NCBI GenBank assembly: GCA_017417385.1
Contig: JAFPZF010000014.1
Coordinates: 1 to 36,395 of the forward strand
DNA from: Bacteroidales bacterium
GTDB lineage: Bacteria; Bacteroidota; Bacteroidia; Bacteroidales; Marinilabiliaceae
Length of the DNA: 36,395 nucleotides
Reading direction: 5' to 3'
The notes beneath the pieces are model-generated. The model did no database searches, had not been told where the DNA came from, and worked only from the letters and a program-made list of their open reading frames with translations. Shown one piece after another: positions 24,016 to 32,900 of this stretch. The position numbers and the translations under genes are program-made. Numbering within the stretch: position 1 is the first letter of the stretch; each line of letters opens with the position of its first letter.

Positions 24016-24072
24016 TAGCGTCCCTCCATTTCATTTAGTTTTACAAACCTTGTCATTGTGCACGTCGTGCTT

Positions 24073-24705
24073 TTAGACCTCACAATGGTTCACCTTCCAG
24101 ACGAAAGCCGGAAGTAGTGCCAGACATAGGACGATGCTCACGGCGGCGAAGAGTAGATCATAGCCGAGAATAGACAGCATCACGTCGCCCACCATAATCA
24201 GAAGCATCACCGGGTAGCTTATCCATCTACGGTTTATGCCGGCAAAGGCGCTCGTCATATAGATAATAGCTCCCGTCGAGACCAGCGTCGTCAGCATCAT
24301 AGTGAGGTCGGCCCTCTTAGACACCTCGGGGAATATCTCGCTGCAGATCAGCGTCTCTGCCACGAAGATCAGCGACATCACAGTCGTCGGGATCAGCATA
24401 TTCACAATAATCTGACTCAGAGCCTTGTCCCACTTAGAGGCGGGCAGCATAGCGTAGCCGAACTTGCCGCAGATCTGATTCTCAGCGCCGTGGAACATAT
24501 CCTCGCCACGCAGCAGGAGGAGGAAGGCGGCGACGCCCAGCATGTAGAGCTGTCCGATGTGCCAAAGAGCTTTGTCTTCTCTGCCTATCACTATAGCGCC
24601 GAGGCCGATGATGACGGCAGCGATGTAGAAGAAGCAGTTAGACTTCCAAGTCCATTCGGCCTCCATACGGAGGAGCCTTTTAAACTTACTATCCATATCC
24701 GTCAT
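24073..24705 (-). CDS. ABC-2 type membrane protein, paralogue 3 (divergent)
   Basis: A 210-residue protein with about six membrane helices (CFFYIAAVIIGLGAIVIG, LYMLGVAAFLLLLRG, IIVNMLIPTTVMSLIFVAETLI, TTLVSTGAIIYMTSAFAG, YPVMLLIMVGDVMLSILG, LFAAVSIVLCLALLPAFVW). It keeps the loop AMLPASKWDKALSQIIV in place of the LPAS...DKF.G loop of its neighbours but lacks the MWKVIKY start, so it is the most diverged of the four. Its ATG overlaps the stop codon of paralogue 2 by four bases, indicating coupling. Confidence 0.75.
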   Translation of the reverse strand: MTDMDSKFKRLLRMEAEWTWKSNCFFYIAAVIIGLGAIVIGREDKALWHIGQLYMLGVAAFLLLLRGEDMFHGAENQICGKFGYAMLPASKWDKALSQIIVNMLIPTTVMSLIFVAETLICSEIFPEVSKRADLTMMLTTLVSTGAIIYMTSAFAGINRRWISYPVMLLIMVGDVMLSILGYDLLFAAVSIVLCLALLPAFVWKVNHCEV

Positions 24706-25382
24706 GCTGTTATGTCGTAGTTCTTGAACCTAAGGAAGGCAGAGCGCACCAATATCGGCGAGATGACAAGAGTCAGCGCGGCGAAGGTGGCAGCAACGGC
24801 GGGCGACATCGGGAGACCCAGATTGTCGAGGAAGCAGCCGAGAATCAGGAGCAGGCTGAGCAGCACAAGCGGGACACCGAATCTCAACAGAACGTTGGGC
24901 AGGAGAGCGCAGTAGAGAGACGTGCTGCAGCCGATCAGGTAGACGCAGAGCATGCTTACGATCCAGTCAGCGGTTGCGCCAGACCCTATTATTCGTTCGA
25001 CGGCGCCCGTTGTATCCTCGCCTATCGCCTGACCGATGGCAATTCTTGCCGTAATAGTCAGGACACCCACCAACAGAGCGGACAGCGGAATGATAACTGC
25101 AGAGTAAACGATCATTCCAGCGAACTTGTCGATAGGCTTGGCAGGGAGACACAGGAGCCTATCCGACACACGAGGGGCGTTGAGATCCTTCATCCCGTAG
25201 TCGCAGAAGCATTCAAGGGGAGCTAACACGCTGCCACCGACAAGCAGTCCGCCGATGAAGGAGCCGAAAATAGGCTGGCTCAGGTTGATGGAGAGCAGAG
25301 CCGATCCTACGCATACTGATAATACCAAGGTCAACAGTTGACCGCCTCGTTCGCTTAGAGCGTATTTGATTACCTTCCACAT
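24702..25382 (-). CDS. ABC-2 type membrane protein, paralogue 2
   Basis: A 226-residue protein starting MWKVIKYALSERGG, with six predicted helices and the loop RLLCLPAKPIDKFAGMIVYSA. The C-terminus is FKNYDITA, nearly the same as paralogue 1. The 36 bp spanning its ribosome binding region and first codons (25362-25397) match 26016-26051 of paralogue 1 with one difference, which points to tandem duplication. Likely a permease subunit of the transporter. Confidence 0.78.
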   Translation of the reverse strand: MWKVIKYALSERGGQLLTLVLSVCVGSALLSINLSQPIFGSFIGGLLVGGSVLAPLECFCDYGMKDLNAPRVSDRLLCLPAKPIDKFAGMIVYSAVIIPLSALLVGVLTITARIAIGQAIGEDTTGAVERIIGSGATADWIVSMLCVYLIGCSTSLYCALLPNVLLRFGVPLVLLSLLLILGCFLDNLGLPMSPAVAATFAALTLVISPILVRSAFLRFKNYDITA

Positions 25383-26051
25383 AGTTTAGTCCTCCGTAAT
25401 TTCGTAGTTTTTGAATTTATAGTAGGCGTTGGCAAAGAAGTAAATAGTAGCCAAGGCGCAGGCAGAGCAAATAGCAATGGCGGCAGGTTGCGGGAGGTCT
25501 TTCAAGTGCTTGAGTGACAGCATCAGGACGACGCACGCTAAAGGTAAGATGTTTTGCCTAATATGCTTGTTCTTGCAGAACGTGGCGGAGATGACACCTC
25601 CCGTTATAGCCAAGCATAAGAAGCCAAAGCAAAGGAACCCTTGAAGGTCTTGACTTGTCATAGACGTATCATCGGGCACCTCGTTGCCGATAGCAATCTT
25701 TACGACTGTCGTCAGAGCAGCCACAGCCAGGGCGACAATCACTGGCATTTCGCCACCTATTATGCAACCGAGGAACTTGTCTCTCGTGCTTGCGGGCAGC
25801 GAGAGGATGTCGTTGTCAAAGTGCAGATGTCTAACATCGTTCTTGCCGGCGAAGCATCTATACGACTTTAAAGGAGCGCAGACCAGAGCCATTCCAGTCA
25901 TCAGAGCCACCGTCTCGTATAGCGAGACACCACAGAAGACCATCACAAAGCCCACGATAGTCGCGACTAAGGCTAAAGATATCGTAGAAGGCATCAGAGT
26001 GCCCTCTTCGAGTTTGTATTTTATTACCTTCCACATAGTTTAGTCCTCCGT
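25362..26051 (-). repeat. Direct repeat spanning permease start regions
   Basis: Two copies of a 36-bp sequence, 25362-25397 and 26016-26051, differ at one base. Each contains the ribosome binding stretch GGAGGACTAAACT and the codons for MWKVIKY. A shorter match (22 bp, 23397-23418) covers the start of paralogue 4. Confidence 0.85.
25386..26036 (-). CDS. ABC-2 type membrane protein, paralogue 1
   Basis: A 216-residue protein starting MWKVIKYKLEEGTL, with about six helices (LALVATIVGFVMVFCGVSLY, VALMTGMALVCAP, MPVIVALAVAALTTVVKIAIG, FLCFGFLCLAITGGVISATF and others) and the loop DNDILSLPASTRDKFLGCIIGGEM shared with the other paralogues. It ends FKNYEITED; its stop codon lies inside the ribosome binding region of paralogue 2. 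It follows the ATPase by 40 bp and is the first permease of the operon. Confidence 0.78.
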   Translation of the reverse strand: MWKVIKYKLEEGTLMPSTISLALVATIVGFVMVFCGVSLYETVALMTGMALVCAPLKSYRCFAGKNDVRHLHFDNDILSLPASTRDKFLGCIIGGEMPVIVALAVAALTTVVKIAIGNEVPDDTSMTSQDLQGFLCFGFLCLAITGGVISATFCKNKHIRQNILPLACVVLMLSLKHLKDLPQPAAIAICSACALATIYFFANAYYKFKNYEITED

Positions 26052-26076
26052 TTATGCGTATTGTTCTGAGTTGACA

Positions 26077-26904
26077 CTACTTGCGGTCCATCTCCTTTTC
26101 GACGATAGCCTTGTAGAGCAGTTCGATGTCGACCTCCGTCTCGTCGTCGTCGGCAGCCTTAGACTTGACGTACCTAGTGCCGCCCACGCATTTCTCGGAG
26201 AAGATAGTGCCGGAAGGCGTGGAGCTACCCGTTGCCGTCCCGAAGCAGTATTTAGAGGCGACCTCTGTTGTCGTCATGTCGAGCAGGATATTCTTCTTGC
26301 CGACGATAATCAGACTGTCGACGAGCTGCTCAATGTCGTGGACGAGGTGAGTCGACATCACGATGGTGCGTCCGTCGGTAGCGTTTCTCGAGATAATCTT
26401 ACGGAAGGTGTCCTTGCTCGTGATGTCGAGGCCGTTGGTAGGCTCATCGAGGAGGATGTGCTTCGTCCCGACCGCCATAGCGAGGGAGATCTGGATCTTA
26501 CGCTGTTCGCCCTGAGACACCTTGTTCATCTTAGCGTCGAGGCTCATCCCGAACTCGTCCATGCAGTGCTTGAGCTCGTCCATGCTGAAGCGTGGGTAGA
26601 AGGGTGCGATCATCTTGGCGTAGTCCTTGACAGACTTCTTCGGCATATCAGGTTTCTCGCTCGTATAGTACACCTCTTCGAGCGTTGCCACGCCGCGGGC
26701 GGATACGTCGAGGCCGTCTTGCGTCACCTTGCCTTCCTTGGCGAGGAGGAGGCCGGCGCAGAGCTTGAGCATCGTAGTCTTGCCGACGCCGTTTTGGCCC
26801 ATGAGGCCGTATATTCTGCCGTCCTCGATAGTAGCTGATACGTTTTCGAGGATGTTCTCGCTCGACGGCGAGTATTTGTAGTTTATGTTCTTCAGTTCGA
26901 TCAT
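26077..26904 (-). CDS. ABC transporter ATP-binding protein
   Basis: A 275-residue ATPase subunit of an ABC-2 type exporter. Walker A is GQNGVGKT (36-43), the signature is SQGEQ (130-134), Walker B is ILLDEP (150-155), and the H-loop is in IVMSTHLVHDIEQL. The segment around residues 80-110 (YYTSEKPDMPKKSVKDYAKMIAPFYPRF) is typical of YtrB-like ATPases found with YtrA regulators. A C-terminal ~60-residue extension carries an acidic stretch (DDDETEVD). It is the only ATPase for four candidate permeases. It begins the operon, directly downstream of a canonical promoter and palindromic operator. Substrate unknown; the YtrA-linked group is often connected to cell-envelope stress. Confidence 0.92.
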   Translation of the reverse strand: MIELKNINYKYSPSSENILENVSATIEDGRIYGLMGQNGVGKTTMLKLCAGLLLAKEGKVTQDGLDVSARGVATLEEVYYTSEKPDMPKKSVKDYAKMIAPFYPRFSMDELKHCMDEFGMSLDAKMNKVSQGEQRKIQISLAMAVGTKHILLDEPTNGLDITSKDTFRKIISRNATDGRTIVMSTHLVHDIEQLVDSLIIVGKKNILLDMTTTEVASKYCFGTATGSSTPSGTIFSEKCVGGTRYVKSKAADDDETEVDIELLYKAIVEKEMDRK

Positions 26905-26930
26905 GACGTTGTAGTGTTTATGTTCTTGAC

Positions 26931-26950
26931 TGTTCTACTTATGTAGAACA
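26931..26950 (-). promoter_or_regulatory. Palindromic operator, probably for the YtrA-type GntR regulator
   Basis: A perfect 8-4-8 inverted repeat, TGTTCTAC, four bases, GTAGAACA. It begins 3 bp downstream of the -7 box, covering the expected transcription start of the ABC operon. A bound dimer would block initiation. Assigning it to the GntR protein at 23641-24015 is inference from position and symmetry. Confidence 0.7.
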
Positions 26951-26953
26951 CTG

Positions 26954-26983
26954 CAAATCTACGGATATTTTTTGAATGTGCAA
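26954..26983 (-). promoter_or_regulatory. Promoter of the ABC transporter operon
   Basis: On the minus strand, TTG (26983-26981), a 19-bp spacer and TAGATTTG (26961-26954) match the Bacteroidetes consensus exactly. The ATPase ATG lies 49 bp downstream of the -7 box. Confidence 0.75.
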
Positions 26984-27268
26984 TAGGTGAGGCAAAAATT
27001 TTTGAAAAAATTTCATGGGGAGGTTTTTTGAGGGGTAGGGTAGGGGAGAGAAGTTAACATAAGATAGGAAAAGGCTAATACAAGGCTAACCCAAATCAAT
27101 TAGGAATTATGAATTAGGGGTCGGAGTCGTCAGAGACGTCGGAGTCGTCGGGGGGACGGAGTCGGAGAAAGGGTCGACGGAAGATGAAGAGCGGTATAGT
27201 TTTTGCGGCTTTTATAACGCTCTGAGATATGATCATTCTGGAAACTAACAAATAGACACATTATATAT
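26984..27268. other. Repeat-containing intergenic region before the DUF3592 gene
   Basis: Non-coding. It holds an A/T-rich part, the right copy of repeat family 2 (27046-27095), and a tract of GTCGGAGTCGTC units (27119-27170) that matches 6176-6206 inverted. Only a poor match to the -7 consensus (TATAGTTTTTG, ~27197-27207) precedes the next gene. Confidence 0.5.
27046..27095 (-). repeat. Intergenic repeat family 2, right copy
   Basis: Reverse-complement match to 2425-2475 with identical stretches TATTAGCCTTTTCC and TCTTATGTTAAC. The two copies are about 24.6 kb apart in opposite orientation. Confidence 0.6.
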
Positions 27269-27775
27269 ATGCCAAGTTACACATATAGCTATTCTACGGG
27301 GCGGTCGATAGGGCGGACGTCGGGCAAGAAGTCAGTAGTAGTGCCGATAGTACTTTCCGCGATAGGGGCGTTGCTTGTTGCGATAGGCGTTGCAGTCCTG
27401 CAGTATGACCTCAGGACGACGGCGGACTACGTCAGGACCGAGGCGACGATAGACAGGGTCGAGGAGTACACGCATGTAGTCAGGCATAAGTCGGGGAGCA
27501 GGACCGTCACCACATATTATGCGGACGTCACATATAGCTATGAGGGCAAAGAGTATAAGGCGAGTCGGATAACAGTCAGTTCGACGTCGGTGACAGGTGA
27601 CAGAATCGGAATCTATTGTGACACGTCGGATCCGTCGCAGTATAGGGAGGAGGACGACAACCTTTTCGTCGCGTGGCTATGCCTTTTCATCATAGGCGGG
27701 GCTGCGATAGTTGTTGCGGTAATGTTTTATCTGTTTGCGGGGTCGTCGGAGGCGGTGGATTTGAGGACGCGATAA
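27269..27775 (+). CDS. DUF3592 membrane protein
   Basis: A 168-residue protein with two membrane helices (residues ~24-46, VVPIVLSAIGALLVAIGVAVLQY, and ~136-158, FVAWLCLFIIGGAAIVVAVMFYLFAG). Between them is an extracytoplasmic domain with RTEATIDRVEEYTHVVRH, YYADVTYSYEGKEYKASRI and IGIYCDTSDPSQY, the DUF3592 pattern of a compact beta domain. DUF3592 proteins have no known function. It is transcribed toward the SusD gene, and a shared terminator lies between them. Confidence 0.82.
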   Translation: MPSYTYSYSTGRSIGRTSGKKSVVVPIVLSAIGALLVAIGVAVLQYDLRTTADYVRTEATIDRVEEYTHVVRHKSGSRTVTTYYADVTYSYEGKEYKASRITVSSTSVTGDRIGIYCDTSDPSQYREEDDNLFVAWLCLFIIGGAAIVVAVMFYLFAGSSEAVDLRTR

Positions 27776-27802
27776 GATTTCTTTAGACCTATTGATATAG
27801 AA

Positions 27803-27838
27803 GAGGGGCGCACGGCAGTGGAATGTCGTGCGCCCCTC
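27803..27838. terminator. Bidirectional terminator between DUF3592 and susD-like genes
   Basis: A perfect 12-bp stem, GAGGGGCGCACG pairing with CGTGCGCCCCTC over a 12-base loop, followed by GGTTTT on the plus strand. It serves both converging genes. Confidence 0.88.
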
Positions 27839-27862
27839 GGTTTTAGAGATTTATTGGTAACG

Positions 27863-29974
27863 TTATTTCTGTGCGAAGCCGTAGCCGTTGGTGAAGCCGC
27901 CGGCGGACATGATGTTAGGCGTGAAAGGCCAGAGGTAGATAGGAGCCTTGACGTAGTCGTAGTCGAAGAAGAAGTACTTGTAGTACTCGTCGTCGTTGGC
28001 GACGATGTCTGCGCCCCAGTTCTTAGCCTCGTAGCCGTCGGCGATCAGTTCGTCGGGGTTGGAGACACGGTCGAAGAGGCCCTTGATAGCCAGGTTGGAC
28101 TTAGCAGGGGCGCTAGCCAGGCCGAGGGAGCCCCAGTCGTCGTGCTGACCGCGCCAGCTCGGGAAGAGGACAGGGTCGCTCTCGTCTGGAGCCTGTGTCG
28201 TAAGCCTGTAGCCCTTCTCAGAGGCAGCGTCGACAAGTTTCGTATAGACCACGTCTGAGATGACGTTACCATTCTCGAACTCATAGTATCCGTTAGCCTT
28301 GAGGCCGTCGATCATAGCCCTTGTCAGGTCCTTGACAGCCTTGATCTTCTGAGCGAAGAAGCCGGAGCGGATAAGAGTGAAGCGGCGGTCGCCCTCGCCA
28401 GCGAACTCGAAGCCACGCTCGTCGATGACAGCTTCGAGGAGACTGCCACGGCTTGCGATGAACTCGTCGGTCTTAGCCTCGCCAGCAGGGAAGGAGCGCT
28501 CGCGGACCATAGCGAGATACGTGCGAGCCTCGCCGTTGTCGCCAGTAGCTGCGCAAGCCTCGGCGTAACCAAGGAGCACCTCAGCCATCCTCATGTAAGG
28601 GCCGTTGATACCACTCTTTCTCTGTGCGGCGACCCATGGAGACTTCTGCCTGCACTCGTCCCACTTGTTGAGCGAGATGCCGCCGCCGCTTGCCTTACTG
28701 TTAGGCACGAACGGGATCAGCGTCTCGGCGCCCTTGCCGTCGGAGCCAGTGACCGTAGCAGCCACGTCGCGACGCTTGTCCTTAGGGTCGAACATACCAT
28801 AGTAGAAGGCAGGTACGATACGGCCCTGACCATAGCCCTTGCAAGGGTAGGCAGCCTTGCTACCGCCATTACTTGGGCGACCGAAGGAGTAAGGGCGGGC
28901 GTCGTTGCCGCCACCCTGCTGCATCGGGTATTCGTAGATACTCTCGTCGGCGTAGGTAGCGTCGTCGTCCATCATCTGCTGGAAGAAATACTGGTGAGGG
29001 TTGTCGAATATCTGGCCCTTCTTGCCCGTCGAGCGAGGATCCGTCAGGTGGAACTGAGCCGTGCCAGGGTTGTCGATAACCTTCTTGAAGTAAGTCTTAG
29101 CGAGGGAGTAGTACTTCTGCCAGTCGCTTCGGCGGCCGTATGTTGCACCGTTGTTCTCAGCGCCAATCGTCTCGTAGGTAATCGAGTTGCCGTTGATGTC
29201 GACCCTCTTCAGGTCGCCGCGCCGCGTCTGATAGCCGCCAGCCTCGAGGGCGATACGGCCAATCATAGCCTGCGTCATCGTCTGGCTCATATAGTTCTTA
29301 GCGTTGGCTGCGACGCCGGGGATGCTGCCGAGGGGGTACATCAGAGGTTCGACCTTCTGGAGCTGACCGAGGATAGCCTCGTAGACCGAGTCTCGCCCGA
29401 CGAGACCGCCAGCCTTGACGCCCATTTTCTCCTGATAGGGGACATCGCCGAAGTTCTTGAGCAGTTCCCTGTAGGCGATAGCTCGGAGCGTGACAGCCTC
29501 GCCGTAAATCTGCCCGATCTCGCTAGGCTTAGCGCTGGAGACAATCGAGTTGAAGTCTGGAGTCTCCTCGATAGCGTTGATGATAGCGTTAGCCTTACCG
29601 ATGACGCTGTAGAGGCTCGCGTAGGCGTCGTCCTCCTTCTGGTAGCTCGTCAGGCCGTAGGTCCCGGCGTAGGTGCCGTTCTGGTAGAGACACTCAGGGT
29701 AGTGCCTACCGGGCTGATTGGAGAACTTCTCAGGGTGCCTCTCGATGTCGCTGCCGACCACGTCTGCCGCGTACCAGAGGCCGTCGCCGAACACCTTGTT
29801 CTGAGCGCAGTCCCTCCACTGCTCGTAGGCACCGTCGAGAGCTGCGCGAGACAGTTCGACGTTGGAGAAGACGAAGTCAGCATCGACGATGCTAGGCGAC
29901 GTAGTCTCGAGATAATCTTCGCACGAGGAGAGACCCAGGGCGAGAACGGCAAGCGCCGCGTATTTCGTTTTCAT
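27863..29974 (-). CDS. SusD/RagB-like surface lipoprotein
   Basis: The surface glycan- or peptide-binding lid of a SusCD pair. The protein has about 703 residues from ATG 29974 (an extra ATG lies at 29980). The lipoprotein signal ends LALGLSSC, with Cys18 as the lipidated residue. SusD features follow: CEDYLETTSPSIVDADFVF, TPR-like helices with AVTLRAIAYRELLKNFGDVPYQEK, and the C-terminal MRMAEVLLGYAEACAATGDNGEARTYLAMVRERSF and AVIDERGFEFAGEGDRRFTLIR. It is long compared with the usual ~500-600 residues. It follows the SusC gene by 16 bp. Ligand unknown. Confidence 0.92.
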   Translation of the reverse strand: MKTKYAALAVLALGLSSCEDYLETTSPSIVDADFVFSNVELSRAALDGAYEQWRDCAQNKVFGDGLWYAADVVGSDIERHPEKFSNQPGRHYPECLYQNGTYAGTYGLTSYQKEDDAYASLYSVIGKANAIINAIEETPDFNSIVSSAKPSEIGQIYGEAVTLRAIAYRELLKNFGDVPYQEKMGVKAGGLVGRDSVYEAILGQLQKVEPLMYPLGSIPGVAANAKNYMSQTMTQAMIGRIALEAGGYQTRRGDLKRVDINGNSITYETIGAENNGATYGRRSDWQKYYSLAKTYFKKVIDNPGTAQFHLTDPRSTGKKGQIFDNPHQYFFQQMMDDDATYADESIYEYPMQQGGGNDARPYSFGRPSNGGSKAAYPCKGYGQGRIVPAFYYGMFDPKDKRRDVAATVTGSDGKGAETLIPFVPNSKASGGGISLNKWDECRQKSPWVAAQRKSGINGPYMRMAEVLLGYAEACAATGDNGEARTYLAMVRERSFPAGEAKTDEFIASRGSLLEAVIDERGFEFAGEGDRRFTLIRSGFFAQKIKAVKDLTRAMIDGLKANGYYEFENGNVISDVVYTKLVDAASEKGYRLTTQAPDESDPVLFPSWRGQHDDWGSLGLASAPAKSNLAIKGLFDRVSNPDELIADGYEAKNWGADIVANDDEYYKYFFFDYDYVKAPIYLWPFTPNIMSAGGFTNGYGFAQK

Positions 29975-29990
29975 ATACATCTTGTTCGCT

Positions 29991-32900
29991 TTAGAAAGAA
30001 AGGTTCATGCCAAAAGTAAACGTCCTCGCCTTAGGGTAAGAGTTGTAGTCGTAGGCAGGAGTCGGGAAGCCGTCGGAGCCTCCCGGGGCAGTGTTGACTT
30101 CAGGGTCGAGGCCGCTATAGTCGTTGATGCAGAAGAGGTTGCCGCCGGTGAAGTAGAAGCGCAGCTTGCTGATCTTAGCATTCTGCGTCAGGTCCTTCGG
30201 GAGCGTGTATCCGACAGTCAGCGTCTGGAGCCTCAGGTAGGTAGCCTTCTCGATGAACTCGCTAGAGGTGATGCCATATTCCGAGAACGGCATAGCGTGC
30301 TTAGCGCCAGCGTTCATAGCCTTGAGTTCAGACGGGTCCGTTACGACCTCGAGGTCGCCACTGGCACCGACCTTGTACATCTGCCAGCAGTCCTTGATAT
30401 GCGAGAGACGGTTGTTGCCGGCGCCCGTATCCTTGTCGCCCATCATAGAGTGCATAGCGTTGGCGTTGTAGACGTCTCCGCCGAGCTGGTAAGTAAAGTT
30501 GAGGGCGAAGTCGAGGCCCTTCCAGCGGCCGTTGAAGTTGAAGCCGCCGGTGTGCTTAGGCATCGTGTTGCCGATGACCGTCATATCGTCGGAGTTCACC
30601 TTGCCGTCGCCGTTGATGTCGGCGAACTTAGCCATGCCCGGCATAGCCGTCTGGCCGTCAGGCTTGTTGTAGGACTTGTCGCCTGCGTAGTTGACAATCT
30701 GGCTGATGTCTGGGACGCCCTGCTTGAGAGTCCATACGCCGCCGACCACGTCGAAGTCGTCGACAGTGTAGAAGCCCTCGCTCTTGTAGCCCTGGATAGT
30801 GCCGACAGGCTCGCCCTCGCGGATAATATAGTCGTAGTAAGGCTTGAGCATACTAGAAGCCCAGCCAGTGTGAGTATCGGCCAGAGCGTCCTTGTTGAGC
30901 TTCTCGACATTGTTCTTGTTGTAGTTGTAGGTCAGGCCGAAGGAGAGGTTGAAGTCCTGCGTACGGACGATGTCGTAGCCGAGAGAGACCTCGAAGCCCT
31001 TGTTGCTCGTCTTGCCCACATTCTGGAACTGGTAGCTATAGCCGGCGGAGGCGTCGATAGGCACCTTCATCAAGATGTCGTCAGTATAGTTAGAGTAGAT
31101 CTCGATAGCGCCGTGGAGCTTGTTGTCAATAAAGCCGTAGTCGATACCGATGTTGCGGCTCGTCGTCGTCTCCCACTTCAGATCCGGGTTGCCCATCATG
31201 TCGCCGGGGACGTAGACCGTCACAGGCTGACCGTCGACCGTAATGCTGTTAGTCTTCCAGGTCTCCTTCCAGAGACTAGCGTCGATATTGTCGGAGCCCG
31301 ACTTACCGTAGGAGAGCCTCAGCTTAAGGTTCGAGATAGCCGAGTTACCTTCGAGGAAGCTCTCGTCGGAGATCCTCCATGCAGCTGCTGCGGCAGGGAA
31401 GAAGCCCCAGTGGTTGTTAGGAGCGAACTTAGAGGAGCCGTCGGCGCGGAAAGTCAGAGTCAGCAGATATTTGCTCATGAAGTCGTAGTTGACCCTGCCG
31501 AACCAGGATACCGTCCTAGAAGGCGTGCCGATAGTGTTGTTAACCTTGTCCTTGCCGAGGCTAGCGTCGCTCATGCTAAGCTGGCCGAAGGCGTTCTCCT
31601 TGGTGAAGCCCTTAGGGTAGCCATAGCCGTCGATGTAGCTGCTGTTGCTCTTACTCTCGAGCATCTCGTTGCCGGCGAGGATAGAGGCGTGGTGGTTGTC
31701 GCCCTCGATAGGCAGCTGGTAGTTGATAGTCGTCGTCCACTTCATGCCGAAGCCGTCGCCCTTAGTCAGCTTAGCGTTGCTGAAGCCGTTCTCGAGTCCA
31801 GCGTCCCAGTACCTCGTCTCGCTCCAGTTCTTACGGAGAGCGAGGTCAGTCTTAGCCGTGAAGCCCTTGAAGGCCTGCCAGGTGAGTCCGCTGACGCCAC
31901 GGATGAACTGCCGTTTCGTCTCGTTGTCGTAGTTGGCGATGATGTCGACAGGGTTGTAGGCCAGTTCGACATTGCTGCTACCCATGCCGAGGAGAGTCGG
32001 GTCGTCCTCGCCGAGCGGCTTGTCGATAGGGCGGAAGCGGTAGGCGCTCGTAGCGACGTCGAACTTAGCGCCGTTGATTCTACGCTCGCCGTAACGAAGG
32101 TCGATGTCGAAGGTCAGGTTGTCAGTGATCTTGTGGTTGACCTTGACGTTGGCGCCGTACCTCTTGAAGTTAGTGCCGATCCTGATACCCTCGTCGTTCA
32201 TATAGTGGATTGAGGCGTAGTACTTCGTCTGGTCGCAGCCGCCGGAGAGACTGAGGTCGTGATTCCAGGAGTAGGCCGTCCTCATGATGTCGTCGACCCA
32301 GTTGTGAGTCGATACGCTCTTGTATTCGTTGAGGTGGTTGCCATATTTAGAGCCGAGGCCGAAGTACTTAGCGACGCCGTCTCCGTAGGAGGCGCCGTAG
32401 GCCGTCAGGTAGCTCCACTGGTTGAGGACATAGTCGTAGGCGTCGAGAGTCTCGAGCGTCTCCGGGTCCTTCTTAATCTGGAAGTACATATTGTAGTTGA
32501 TCCTCGTCTTACACTCGCCCTTGCTACCCTTAGTCGTCACGAGGATGACGCCGTTGGCGCCACGGGCACCGTAGATAGCCGTAGAGGCAGCGTCCTTGAG
32601 GACGTCGATGCTCTCGATATTGTCAGCAGGGATGTCCGAGATGTCGCTGACGGCGACACCGTCGACGATGAAGAGCGGGTCGTTGCTCTGAGTGATAGAG
32701 CCGCCGCCACGGACGCGGATGCTCATCGTAGCGCCTGGTCGGCCGTCCTGACTAGTCACGCTCACGCCTGGGAGCTGGCCTTGGAGAGCCTGCGCCACGT
32801 CGGCGACAGGGTTGGCAGCCAGCTTCTCGCCAGTGACCGAGGCGACGGAGCCCGTCAGGTCGCGCCTTTTCTGGACGCCGTAGCCGACGACCACAAGCTC

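Noticed and set aside
29982-32213. A 743-codon open frame opposite the SusC gene
   Set aside because: It is antisense to a clear SusC protein, has Val/Asp/Leu-rich shadow composition and matches no family; it arises from third-position G/C bias.
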